Program-made: the position numbers and the translations under genes | Part shown: positions 17,747-28,587 of the stretch, in pieces | Numbering within the stretch: position 1 is the stretch's first letter | Layout of the letters: each line of letters opens with the position of its first letter | Assembly: GCA_903871605.1 (NCBI GenBank) | Contig: CAIQHF010000012.1 | Coordinates: forward strand, 1-64,000 | Source of the DNA: an uncultured Sphingomonadaceae bacterium | GTDB lineage: Bacteria; Pseudomonadota; Alphaproteobacteria; Sphingomonadales; Sphingomonadaceae | Direction: 5' to 3' | Length of the DNA: 64,000 bases | Notes under the pieces: generated by a model | The model's input: the letters and a program-made list of their open reading frames with translations, nothing else | What the model was told of the DNA's origin: nothing | Database searches by the model: none

Positions 17747-20587
17747 TTACTGCCCCGCTGGCGCCTTGACTACCTCCACCGGCAAGCCGAGCGCATCGAG
17801 CTGCGGCTTCACGCTGGCGGCATCGCCCACCACCACCCAGACGAGACGATCGGGCTTGATGCTCGCGCGCGCCGCCATGTTGAGCTGATCGACGGTCAGC
17901 GCGCGATAGCGATCCGCGACATGATTGTAGAAATCGTCGGGCCGCTTGAGCATGTCGTTGCGCTGCATCGCGTCGAGCAACGCCGAGCCATCCTCGAACT
18001 GGCCAGGCAGCTCGCGGATGCTGCGCTGGATCGTCCGGTCGCGCTCGGCCTGCGTCAGCGGCGCGGTGGTGAGGAACGCGGTCATGTCGCCGAGCATCGC
18101 CTTGATTGCGGGACCGGTCTTGTCGGTCTGGACGGGCGCCGCGAGCTGATAGGGCACGCGCCCGACATAGCGCGAAATGCCGGCCTGCACCCCGTAGGAC
18201 CACGCCCTGGTCTCGCGTATGTCGGTGTTGAGCCGCGACAGGAAGCTGCCGCCGAGCGCATCGTTGGCGGAGATCAGCGGGAGCAGATCGTCGGTGCCAT
18301 GGACGGTCGTCACCTCGCCAGCCTGGATCACCGATTGCGGCGAGGGGCCACGATCGATCAGCACGATCCGCGGACGCGGCATCGGAATGGGCAGCTCGAT
18401 CGGCTTGACGCCGACGGGCGCCGACGCCGTCCACGTCCCGAATCGCTGCTCGAGCATCGGTTTGAGCGTCGCGAGCGGAAGATCGGAGACGATGAAGATC
18501 GTCGTGTCGGCCGGCTGCAACCAGCGATTCTTGAACGCGACCAGATCGGCCTTGGTCAGCCTCGCCACGGCGGCGGGATCGCCGGTGCCGCTCGCCGGAA
18601 CGCCGTAAGGGTGGCCCGCGCCGTAGATCAGGCCGGGCATCGTGCGCGCCGCGATACCTTCGGGATCGTTGAGCTCGGACTGGATCGCGGTGAGCTGCTC
18701 GCCCTTGACGCGCGCGATCTCGACGAACGTCGGGTGGAGCATCACATCGGCGAACAGGTCGAGCGCGGGCGTCAGATTGGCGGTCAGGCTGGCGAGATCG
18801 AGCTCGGCGCGATCCATCGATGCCCCGGCCGCGATCCGCGAGCCGAGCCGCTCCTGCTCGGCGGCGATATCGGCCGACGAGCGCGTCGGCGTCCCCTCGT
18901 CGAGCAGGCTGAGCACCAGCGCCTCGGTGCCGAGCGCGGCCTTGGGATCGGCGGCGAAGCCCGCGTCGAAGGTCAGCGCGAAGCGGCTGATCGGCAGGCC
19001 CGGGCGCTGCGCATAGGCGATCTTGATGCCGTTTGAGAGCGTATCGCGCGTGATCGCCGGATAGGCGAGATTGACGATGTCGCCGACCGGCGGTGGCAGC
19101 CGCCTGGGGCCGGTGACTGGCGCGGCACTGCTGGCGGCGACCTCCTGCGCGGCGGGGACTGCCTTGCCGTCGGCCTGGCCCGCCTTGGCCTCCTCATAGG
19201 GTGCGCGCTTGCCCGGCGCGACGGTGAGCGCATAGACCGGACGCGTCAGCCAGCGCTGCAAGACGGCCCTTACCGAAGCCGGCGTCGCCGCAGCATATTG
19301 GGCGAGCTGCTTTTCGTAGAAGCCCGGATCATTGGCATAGACCGCGCCCTGCGCAAGCAGCGCCGCGCGGCCGTTGAAGCCGCCAACCTTCTCGAGCCCG
19401 AACATGCGGCCGGCAATCTCCTGCGTCACCGCACGCTGGATCTCGTCGGCGGTCGGCCCGTGCGCGACGAAATCGGCGATGATCGCATCGAGCTGCTTGC
19501 CGACCATCGCCGGATCGACCCCCGGCTTGACGTCGACCGCAACCTGGAACTCGCCGACGCGCTCGAGCGGCTCGACACTGGCACTGGCCGACACCGCGAC
19601 GCTCTGCTTGCGGACCAATATGTTGTCCAGCCGCGAACTGGCGAGACCGCCGAGGATGCTCGAGGCGATGTCGAGCGGCACCATCGCGGGATCGGTCCAG
19701 CCCGGGACGGTCCATTCGCGGTACAGCCGCGTCGTCGCGACCTGGTCGTGGAGCAGCTCGTCCTTGCGCGCGGCCAGCGTCGGCACGGGCGCGAGCGTCG
19801 GCTCCGGCTGCGGGCCGCGCGCGATGTCACCGAAATAGGTCTCGACCAGCGGCTTCGCGGTCGCGACATCGATATCGCCGGCGAGCACCAGCACCGCGTT
19901 GTTCGGCCCATAATGACCGCGAAACCACGCCCGCACGTCGCCGAGGCTCGCCTGATCGAGATCGGCCATCGAGCCGATCGTGGTGTGATGATAGGGATTG
20001 TCCGCGGGATAGAGCGCCTGTTGCTCGGCATATTGGACGAGGCCGTAGGGCTGGTTGTCGTCCTGTCTCTTCTCGTTCTGGACGACGCCGCGCTGGCGAT
20101 CGAGCGTCGGCTGGCCGACCGCGCCGAGCAGATGCCCCATCCGGTCGCTTTCCATGAACAGCGCGAGCGGCAGCGCGGGCGTCGGCACGGTCTCGAAGAA
20201 ATTGGTGCGGTCGAAGCTGGTGGTGCCGTTATAGTCGGTCGCGCCGACCTTCTCGAGCGGGCCGAAATAATCGCCGGGCGCATTCTCCGACCCGTTGAAC
20301 ATCAGATGCTCGAAAAGGTGCGCGAACCCGGTCTTGCCCGCCGGCTCGTCCTTGGAGCCGGCATGATACCAGACCGACACCGCGACGACGGGCGCCTTGC
20401 GATCGGTCGAGACGACGACGCGCAAGCCGTTGGCCAGCGTGAATTCTTCGTAAGGCAGCTTCACCTGCGCCGCGATCGCGGCCAGCGGCGCGGGCTTGGC
20501 CAGCGGCGCGACCTCACGGTGGGACGCGGCCGAAAGCGGCGCGAATGCGACGGAGGCGAGCAGCAGGGCGGGCATACGGAAACGCAT
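17747..20587 (-). CDS. M16 family zinc metallopeptidase, two-unit, exported
   Basis: A 946-residue insulinase-family peptidase with a signal peptide (LLLASVAFAPLSAAS), so periplasmic. The N-terminal M16 unit has the inverted zinc motif HLFEH (H90, E93, H94) and the distal ligand E172 in VVQNEKRQ. The second unit (about residues 540-940) lacks HxxEH, as in the inactive half of two-unit M16 enzymes, which clamp oligopeptides. The start at MRFRMPA places the signal correctly; the frame stays open 21 codons further. Its substrate is unknown. Confidence 0.93.
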   Translation of the reverse strand: MRFRMPALLLASVAFAPLSAASHREVAPLAKPAPLAAIAAQVKLPYEEFTLANGLRVVVSTDRKAPVVAVSVWYHAGSKDEPAGKTGFAHLFEHLMFNGSENAPGDYFGPLEKVGATDYNGTTSFDRTNFFETVPTPALPLALFMESDRMGHLLGAVGQPTLDRQRGVVQNEKRQDDNQPYGLVQYAEQQALYPADNPYHHTTIGSMADLDQASLGDVRAWFRGHYGPNNAVLVLAGDIDVATAKPLVETYFGDIARGPQPEPTLAPVPTLAARKDELLHDQVATTRLYREWTVPGWTDPAMVPLDIASSILGGLASSRLDNILVRKQSVAVSASASVEPLERVGEFQVAVDVKPGVDPAMVGKQLDAIIADFVAHGPTADEIQRAVTQEIAGRMFGLEKVGGFNGRAALLAQGAVYANDPGFYEKQLAQYAAATPASVRAVLQRWLTRPVYALTVAPGKRAPYEEAKAGQADGKAVPAAQEVAASSAAPVTGPRRLPPPVGDIVNLAYPAITRDTLSNGIKIAYAQRPGLPISRFALTFDAGFAADPKAALGTEALVLSLLDEGTPTRSSADIAAEQERLGSRIAAGASMDRAELDLASLTANLTPALDLFADVMLHPTFVEIARVKGEQLTAIQSELNDPEGIAARTMPGLIYGAGHPYGVPASGTGDPAAVARLTKADLVAFKNRWLQPADTTIFIVSDLPLATLKPMLEQRFGTWTASAPVGVKPIELPIPMPRPRIVLIDRGPSPQSVIQAGEVTTVHGTDDLLPLISANDALGGSFLSRLNTDIRETRAWSYGVQAGISRYVGRVPYQLAAPVQTDKTGPAIKAMLGDMTAFLTTAPLTQAERDRTIQRSIRELPGQFEDGSALLDAMQRNDMLKRPDDFYNHVADRYRALTVDQLNMAARASIKPDRLVWVVVGDAASVKPQLDALGLPVEVVKAPAGQ

Positions 20588-20799
20588 CAATATCGCACCT
20601 TCGGGAGATCGGCAGGCGCGCCACCATAGAGCCGCGGCGCGCCACCGCAACGGCCTGACGGCGGCGATGCCCTAAGCGCTCGAGCCGGCGCGGCAGGCGG
20701 TCCGCGCGCGAACCGCGATGTTCCTGCAACGTCGCGCGATGGCCCCGGGGCGCAACGCCGTAAACACCACAAGCTACAATCATAGCCGAGCAGCATAAA

Positions 20800-20843
20800 T
20801 TGCCTGTCGCGCCTTGTGTGGCATATAAGTCACACCATATGCC
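20800..20843 (+). promoter_or_regulatory. Candidate clpB promoter overlapped by an inverted repeat
   Basis: TTGCCT (20800-20805), an 18-base spacer and TATAAG (20824-20829) resemble a sigma70 promoter. An inverted repeat GGCATAT-N10-ATATGCC (20820-20843) straddles the -10 element and could be an operator. A good match to the sigma32 heat-shock consensus was not found, although CTTG occurs at 20813. Such a short dyad could arise by chance. Confidence 0.35.
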
Positions 20844-20869
20844 GACCAACCAATCTCCAGGGGAGCGTC

Positions 20870-23449
<2,580 letters not shown>

Positions 23450-23486
23450 GCCGCCGGTCGACGGTCAACGCGGCGGGATAAGATGA

Positions 23487-24038
23487 TCAGCTGACGCGGC
23501 GGACCTTTATCGAAGGTCCGTTCGCAACCCTCATCTTGAAGCTGCCGAGCGGGCCGCGCCGGATGACGACGGTCATGCCGGCCTTCGGCGCGCGCCCGAG
23601 GACCACGTCGTCGCTCTGCGCCCAGCGGGCACCGTCGTCCAGCGTGAACACCCAACCCTCGGCACCCTGCGCCGCAGCGCCGATCTTGGCCGTGATCTCC
23701 TGCATCTCGCTGTCCTGAGCGTCGCGCGCCGCGTCGCCCGTGCGATGGCTGAAAATGTCGAGACTGGGCATGGTGAAGCCGAACAGCGCGCGGCGCGTGC
23801 GGACCACCGCATCCTTGTCGAACACCGCGATATCGCCATGCGAGTTGGCCGTATCAAGCTGCGCCACTCCGTCGTCGAAGCATCGCAGCCGCGCCTTGTC
23901 GTCGACGATCGCGCGGCAATTGATGACGTTTTGCAACACCGCCGGCGCAACTGCCGATGCCGGCTTGGCGATGGCGGCCGACGCGCCAAACATCACAAGC
24001 GCAAGCATTGTCGAGCGGAACAGGGGGGCATTGGCCAC
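23487..24038 (-). CDS. Hypothetical secreted protein with GTG start
   Basis: A 183-residue protein with a signal peptide (TMLALVMFGASAAIA, cleavage near KPASA). The mature N-terminus has VINCRAIVDDKARLRCFD, a Cys-x(n)-RLxCFD pattern found in several exported proteins of unknown role, including some near type VI systems. The C-terminal half is beta-rich (GWVFTLDDGARW, VVLGRAPKAG, RRGPLGSFKMRV). GGAGG five to six bases before a GTG decides the start; an ATG 24 codons upstream lacks a site. No neighbour indicates a function. Confidence 0.8.
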   Translation of the reverse strand: MANAPLFRSTMLALVMFGASAAIAKPASAVAPAVLQNVINCRAIVDDKARLRCFDDGVAQLDTANSHGDIAVFDKDAVVRTRRALFGFTMPSLDIFSHRTGDAARDAQDSEMQEITAKIGAAAQGAEGWVFTLDDGARWAQSDDVVLGRAPKAGMTVVIRRGPLGSFKMRVANGPSIKVRRVS

Positions 24039-24256
24039 GGCAACCTCCGAACGGAACGGTATGACCTTAGGCGACGGTGCCTCTTGCGACAATGTCGCGC
24101 TGCCACGCACCTGTTGCCATCAGAGCACATCGATCCGTCTTAATGCTGCGACCGCACAGCAACAATTGATCCACCGTTTGTTCATCCTGTAGCAACATGG
24201 CCAGGGGCGCGCCTGACACGAGATGGCGCTGCGCTGGAAAATTAAGGGGATTACCG

Positions 24257-27200
24257 ATGAGTTCTTATTTGATGAAGCGGCGACTGCTCGCCTCGACGAT
24301 CGTTGCCGGAGCAGTTTTCGCTGCTCCCGCCTACGCTCAGACGTCGGCGGGGAGCGCCGCGCCGATCGGCCCCGCGGCCTCGAATCCGTCGTGCACGCCC
24401 GGAAGCACCGATGCGGCCTGCCAGACCTCGGTCGCCGGCGCCAATTCGGTCGCATCCAGCGACGGTTCGAACAATGCCGGTGAAATCGTCGTCACGGGCT
24501 CGCGCATTCCGCATCCCGATCTCGAATCGGCCAGCCCCGTCACGATCGTCGGCTCGCAGCAGATCAAGCAGTTCGGCACGACCCGCGTCGAGGATCTCCT
24601 CAACCAGCTTCCGCAGGTCTTCGCCGATCAGTCGAGCACCATCAACAACGGCGGCACCGGTACCGCCGAGATCGATCTTCGCGGCCTCGGCACCAGCCGC
24701 ACGCTGACGCTGGTCAACGGCCGCCGCCTCGTCCCGGGCGACCCGGCTTCCGCCGACTCCGCCGCCGATATCAACATGATCCCTGCGTCGCTGATCAAGC
24801 GCGTCGACATCTTCACCGGCGGCGCCTCGTCGGTCTACGGCGCGGACGCCGTCGCAGGTGTCGTCAACTTCGTCATGGACACCGATTATAGCGGCTTCAA
24901 GCTGGACGGGCAGTACAGCTTCTATCAGCACGACAACCGCGCCGGCAGCAACATCACCGACGCGCTCAAGAACGCAGGCTTTGGTTACCCGACCGGCAAC
25001 ACCGTCGACGGCGGCACGGTCGATGTGACCGCCGTGATCGGCGCGGGCTTCGACGACAATCGCGGCCACGTCACCGCCTATGGCAGCTACCGCAAGATCA
25101 ACGCGATCACCCAGGATGCGCGTGATTATTCGGCCTGTACGCTCGCCTCGCATGCTGCCGGCAACTTCACCTGCGGCGGCTCGCCGACGGCGTTCCCGGC
25201 CACCTTCCTGACGATCAATCCCTACAGCTATTATCACGTTTCGGGTCATGATCTGCTGCCGGGACCGTCGATCTACAACTACGCCCCGACCAACTATTAC
25301 CAGCGCAACGACGAGCGCTATACCGCGGGCTTCTTCGCGCACTACAATGTGAGCGACGCCTTCAAGCCGTACATGGAATTCATGTTCATGGACGACAAGA
25401 CGCAGACGCAGATCGCGGCGTCGGGCGACTTCTTCTCGACCAGCACGGTCAACTGCGACAACCCGCTGCTTTCCGCGCAGGAAGTGAGCATCATCTGCCA
25501 GCCGAGCAACCTGACCCCGGACGGCACCAGCGGCATGGTCTATATCGGCCGTCGCAACGTCGAGGGCGGCGGGCGCATCGATACGATCGAGCACACGCAG
25601 TATCGCGGCGTGATCGGTGCCAAGGGCGATATCGCCAAGGGCCTGAGCTACGACGCCTATTACCAGTATGGCCGCACGACCCAGCAGGAGCGCCAGTCTG
25701 GCTACTTCTCGATCTCGAAGCTAACCAATGCGCTTGACGTCATCACCGATCCGACGACCGGCTTGCCGGTCTGCGCCTCGGGCGGCGCCTGCGTGCCGTA
25801 CAACATCTTCCAGGACGGCGGCGTCACCCAGGCAGCGCTCGACTATCTGTCAGTGCCGTCGTTCGCCTCGGGCACCAACACCGAGCAGGTTGCCGATGCC
25901 TCGGTCACCTTCCTGGGTGGCGAGTATGGCTTGACCAGCCCGATGGCGCACACCGGCTTCTCGCTGAACGTCGGCGTCGAGTATCGTAAGGAAACCAGCG
26001 AGTATCACTACGACGCTGCCGCCAGCAGCGGCGACCTCGCCGGCTTCGGATCGGCGCCGCAGGACATCCAGGGCGCGTTCGACGTCAAGGAAGCGTTCGT
26101 TGAGGCCTCGTTGCCGCTGATCCAGGATCGGCCGTTCTTCCAGGACCTGACGCTCAACGGCGGCTATCGCCGGTCGCGCTATTCGGTTCTGGGTACGGGC
26201 AATCACTTCAACACGAACACGTTCAAGGGCGAAATCGAGTGGTCGCCGGTCCGCGACGTCAAACTGCGCGGCACCTATAACCGCGCCGTACGCGCGCCGA
26301 ACATCAGCGAACTGTTCGGTCCCAACCTCGTTGGTCTCGATGGCTCGTCCGATCCGTGCGCGGGTACGATTGCGGCAAACGGGACGGTCAACGGCTTCAC
26401 CGCCGCACAGTGCGCCAACACCGGCGTGACGGCCGCTCAGTTCGGCCATATCAACCCGAACCCGGCGCAGCAGTATAACGGCTTCCTCGGCGGCAATACC
26501 GCTCTTACGCCGGAAGTCGCCAACTCGATCACCGGCGGCGTCGTGCTGACGCCGAGCTTCCTCAAGGGCTTTACGGCAACGGTCGATTACTTCCGCATCA
26601 AGATCAAGAATTCGATCGGTACGCTGGGTGCGGACAACATCCTCAACCAGTGCGTCACGACCGGTTCGGCTCAGTATTGCGGTCTGATCCATCGTGATCC
26701 CAACGGCAGTCTCTTCCGGACCACCGCTGGCTATGTTGTCGATACGCTGCAGAACGTGACCGGAACGACCAAGACGAGCGGCATCGATGTCAACCTGGCG
26801 TACAGCATGCCGCTTGGTGATTATGGCACGCTCGGCGCGAGCATCGTCGGCACCTGGCTGCATGAGCTGAACTACGGTCAGGGCTATGACTGCGCCGGCT
26901 ATTTTGGCCGGGATTGCGGCACGCCCAGCCCGAAGTGGCGCCACAATGCCAAGCTGACCTTCACCTCGGCCTCGGGGCCCGGCATTCAGCTCGGCTGGCG
27001 TTATTTCTCGCACGTCAAGAACGATGCCTTGAACCCGGATACGGGTGAGGCGACGCCGAACCCGACCGACGCCAAGATCAAGGCGTACAGCTACTTCGAC
27101 TTGTCGACGACGGTCCCGCTCGCCGACAAGCTGACGCTGCGCGCTGGCATCAACAACATCCTCGACAAGCAGCCGCCGATCAACGGGCTGGGTCTGGGAT

Positions 27201-27280
27201 CCGAGAACGGCAACAGCTTCTCGCAGGTCTATGACGTGCTCGGTCGCTACGTCTTCTTCGGTGCAACGCTCGACCTGTAA
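24257..27280 (+). CDS. TonB-dependent outer-membrane receptor with paired cysteines
   Basis: A 1,007-residue TonB-dependent receptor. The signal peptide ends AAPAYA|QTS near residue 27; a 45-residue linker with Cys46 and Cys55 leads to the TonB box region EIVVTGSRIP (about 76-85). The plug follows (VEDLLNQLPQVF, LRGLGTSRTLTLVNGRR, IKRVDIFTGGASSVYGADAVAGVVNFV), then a 22-strand-type barrel. About fourteen cysteines occur as close pairs, mostly in predicted loops, implying disulfides. The last residue is Leu rather than the usual aromatic. AAGGGG precedes the ATG. The ligand is unknown; the next gene is a beta-hydroxylase. Confidence 0.93.
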   Translation: MSSYLMKRRLLASTIVAGAVFAAPAYAQTSAGSAAPIGPAASNPSCTPGSTDAACQTSVAGANSVASSDGSNNAGEIVVTGSRIPHPDLESASPVTIVGSQQIKQFGTTRVEDLLNQLPQVFADQSSTINNGGTGTAEIDLRGLGTSRTLTLVNGRRLVPGDPASADSAADINMIPASLIKRVDIFTGGASSVYGADAVAGVVNFVMDTDYSGFKLDGQYSFYQHDNRAGSNITDALKNAGFGYPTGNTVDGGTVDVTAVIGAGFDDNRGHVTAYGSYRKINAITQDARDYSACTLASHAAGNFTCGGSPTAFPATFLTINPYSYYHVSGHDLLPGPSIYNYAPTNYYQRNDERYTAGFFAHYNVSDAFKPYMEFMFMDDKTQTQIAASGDFFSTSTVNCDNPLLSAQEVSIICQPSNLTPDGTSGMVYIGRRNVEGGGRIDTIEHTQYRGVIGAKGDIAKGLSYDAYYQYGRTTQQERQSGYFSISKLTNALDVITDPTTGLPVCASGGACVPYNIFQDGGVTQAALDYLSVPSFASGTNTEQVADASVTFLGGEYGLTSPMAHTGFSLNVGVEYRKETSEYHYDAAASSGDLAGFGSAPQDIQGAFDVKEAFVEASLPLIQDRPFFQDLTLNGGYRRSRYSVLGTGNHFNTNTFKGEIEWSPVRDVKLRGTYNRAVRAPNISELFGPNLVGLDGSSDPCAGTIAANGTVNGFTAAQCANTGVTAAQFGHINPNPAQQYNGFLGGNTALTPEVANSITGGVVLTPSFLKGFTATVDYFRIKIKNSIGTLGADNILNQCVTTGSAQYCGLIHRDPNGSLFRTTAGYVVDTLQNVTGTTKTSGIDVNLAYSMPLGDYGTLGASIVGTWLHELNYGQGYDCAGYFGRDCGTPSPKWRHNAKLTFTSASGPGIQLGWRYFSHVKNDALNPDTGEATPNPTDAKIKAYSYFDLSTTVPLADKLTLRAGINNILDKQPPINGLGLGSENGNSFSQVYDVLGRYVFFGATLDL

Positions 27281-27306
27281 AGCGAGCTCCGATTCCGCAC
27301 ATACTG

Positions 27307-27337
27307 ACGGCGGGCTTCGTGCCCGCCGTTTTTTTTT
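27307..27337 (+). terminator. Rho-independent terminator of the receptor gene
   Basis: A perfect nine-base-pair stem, ACGGCGGGC / GCCCGCCGT, with a TTCGT loop, runs into nine T residues. It ends 25 bases before the hydroxylase ATG, so that gene needs its own promoter or read-through. Confidence 0.95.
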
Positions 27338-27350
27338 GGACCTCCCGTGT

Positions 27351-27356
27351 TATAGT
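27351..27356 (+). promoter_or_regulatory. Candidate -10 box placing the start at the ATG
   Basis: TATAGT lies six bases before the hydroxylase ATG, so a transcript could begin at the start codon. No ribosome site is present between them and no convincing -35 was seen; the region before it is the terminator T-run. Confidence 0.35.
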
Positions 27357-27362
27357 CAATCG

Positions 27363-28547
27363 ATGGAACCGGCCTCGTCACTTGTCTCTGCCGCCGATCC
27401 CGAAGAGGCGGCGGCCGATCACGCCGCCGCCGCTAGGAATTTTGTCGAAGCGCGGCGCCTGCTCGAGCGCATCGTCGAACGGCAACCCGAAAACATCGAG
27501 GCCTGGCTCAAGCTCGCGGCAATGCGCCGCGCCTCGGGCGATGCCGAAGCGGCGCTTGTTGCCGTCGCCGGGGCACTGCGCGTTGATCCCCTACATTTCA
27601 CAGCCCTGATCAGCCGTGCCCGGCTCCTCGAGGCCAAGGGCGATCGACAGGAAGCCGATCGCGCCTATATCCGCGCGCTCGCCCAAGGCCCGCAGGGCGA
27701 TGACACCGTGCCTCCGGAGTTGCAGGCTCTGCTCGATCATGCGCGCGCCAGGAGCGATCAATATCGTTCCAGAATCGCTGCGACGTGGCAGCATGCGATC
27801 GACGAGGACCCCGCGCTGGATGACGCCGAACGCGCGAGCCTAGCCCGCTTCAAGACCAATGGGCTGCGCCAGACGCGCGTGTTCCACTCGGAGCCGAGCC
27901 ACTACCACTATCCCGGCCTGGTCGAACGGGAATTTCACCGGACGGCCAGCTTCCCGTGGGTCGCGCAACTCGAGGCTGCGACCGACGACATACTGGCAGA
28001 ATGCGAGGCCCTGATTGCGTTGAGCACCAGCGCTGCCGTGCCCTACATCCAATATGGCGACGATGCGCCCGTTCGCCAATGGAAGGCGCTCAATCATTCG
28101 ATGGACTGGACGGCGTTTCACCTGCTGCGCGGGGGCCAACGGATCGTTGAGAATGCCCGCCATTGCCCTGCCACAATGGCGGTGCTGCAGGCGATTCCGC
28201 AGCCTCGCATCGCCGGCCGCTCGCCCAATGCAATGTTCTCGCTGCTGCGTCCGCATACACGCATCCCCCCCCATACCGGTGTCGCGAATACGCGGCTCGT
28301 CTGCCACCTGCCGCTCGTCGTCCCGCCCAACTGCTGGTTCCGGGTCGGAGCCGAACGTCGGGAATGGCGCGTCGGCGAAGCGATGATTTTCGACGATACG
28401 ATTGAGCACGAAGCTGCGAACGACAGCGACCTGCCGCGCGTTGTCTTGATCATCGACGTCTGGCATCCCGAATTGAGCGCGACCGAGCGCGCGGCGGTCG
28501 CACGCATCATGGAAGCCGAGCAAGTCGAACATGGCGCACCGATATAG
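27363..28547 (+). CDS. TPR / aspartyl-asparaginyl beta-hydroxylase
   Basis: A 394-residue cytoplasmic protein: TPR-like repeats (about residues 20-130) then an Asp/Asn beta-hydroxylase domain (about 185-385), an Fe(II)/2-oxoglutarate oxygenase. Iron ligands are probably H304 in IPPHTGVANTR and H349 in FDDTIEHEA, and R359 (DLPRVVLI) should bind 2-oxoglutarate. RHCPATMAVLQAIP and WKALNHSMDW are also family-like. Animal AspH combines TPRs with this domain to hydroxylate protein Asp/Asn. The substrate here is unknown. It follows the receptor after a terminator and converges with two TPR/sulfotransferases, which suggests a common modification pathway. Confidence 0.9.
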   Translation: MEPASSLVSAADPEEAAADHAAAARNFVEARRLLERIVERQPENIEAWLKLAAMRRASGDAEAALVAVAGALRVDPLHFTALISRARLLEAKGDRQEADRAYIRALAQGPQGDDTVPPELQALLDHARARSDQYRSRIAATWQHAIDEDPALDDAERASLARFKTNGLRQTRVFHSEPSHYHYPGLVEREFHRTASFPWVAQLEAATDDILAECEALIALSTSAAVPYIQYGDDAPVRQWKALNHSMDWTAFHLLRGGQRIVENARHCPATMAVLQAIPQPRIAGRSPNAMFSLLRPHTRIPPHTGVANTRLVCHLPLVVPPNCWFRVGAERREWRVGEAMIFDDTIEHEAANDSDLPRVVLIIDVWHPELSATERAAVARIMEAEQVEHGAPI

Positions 28548-28587
28548 CGGAGCTGCCGGACCGATTCGCCGGATAGCGACACTGAGA

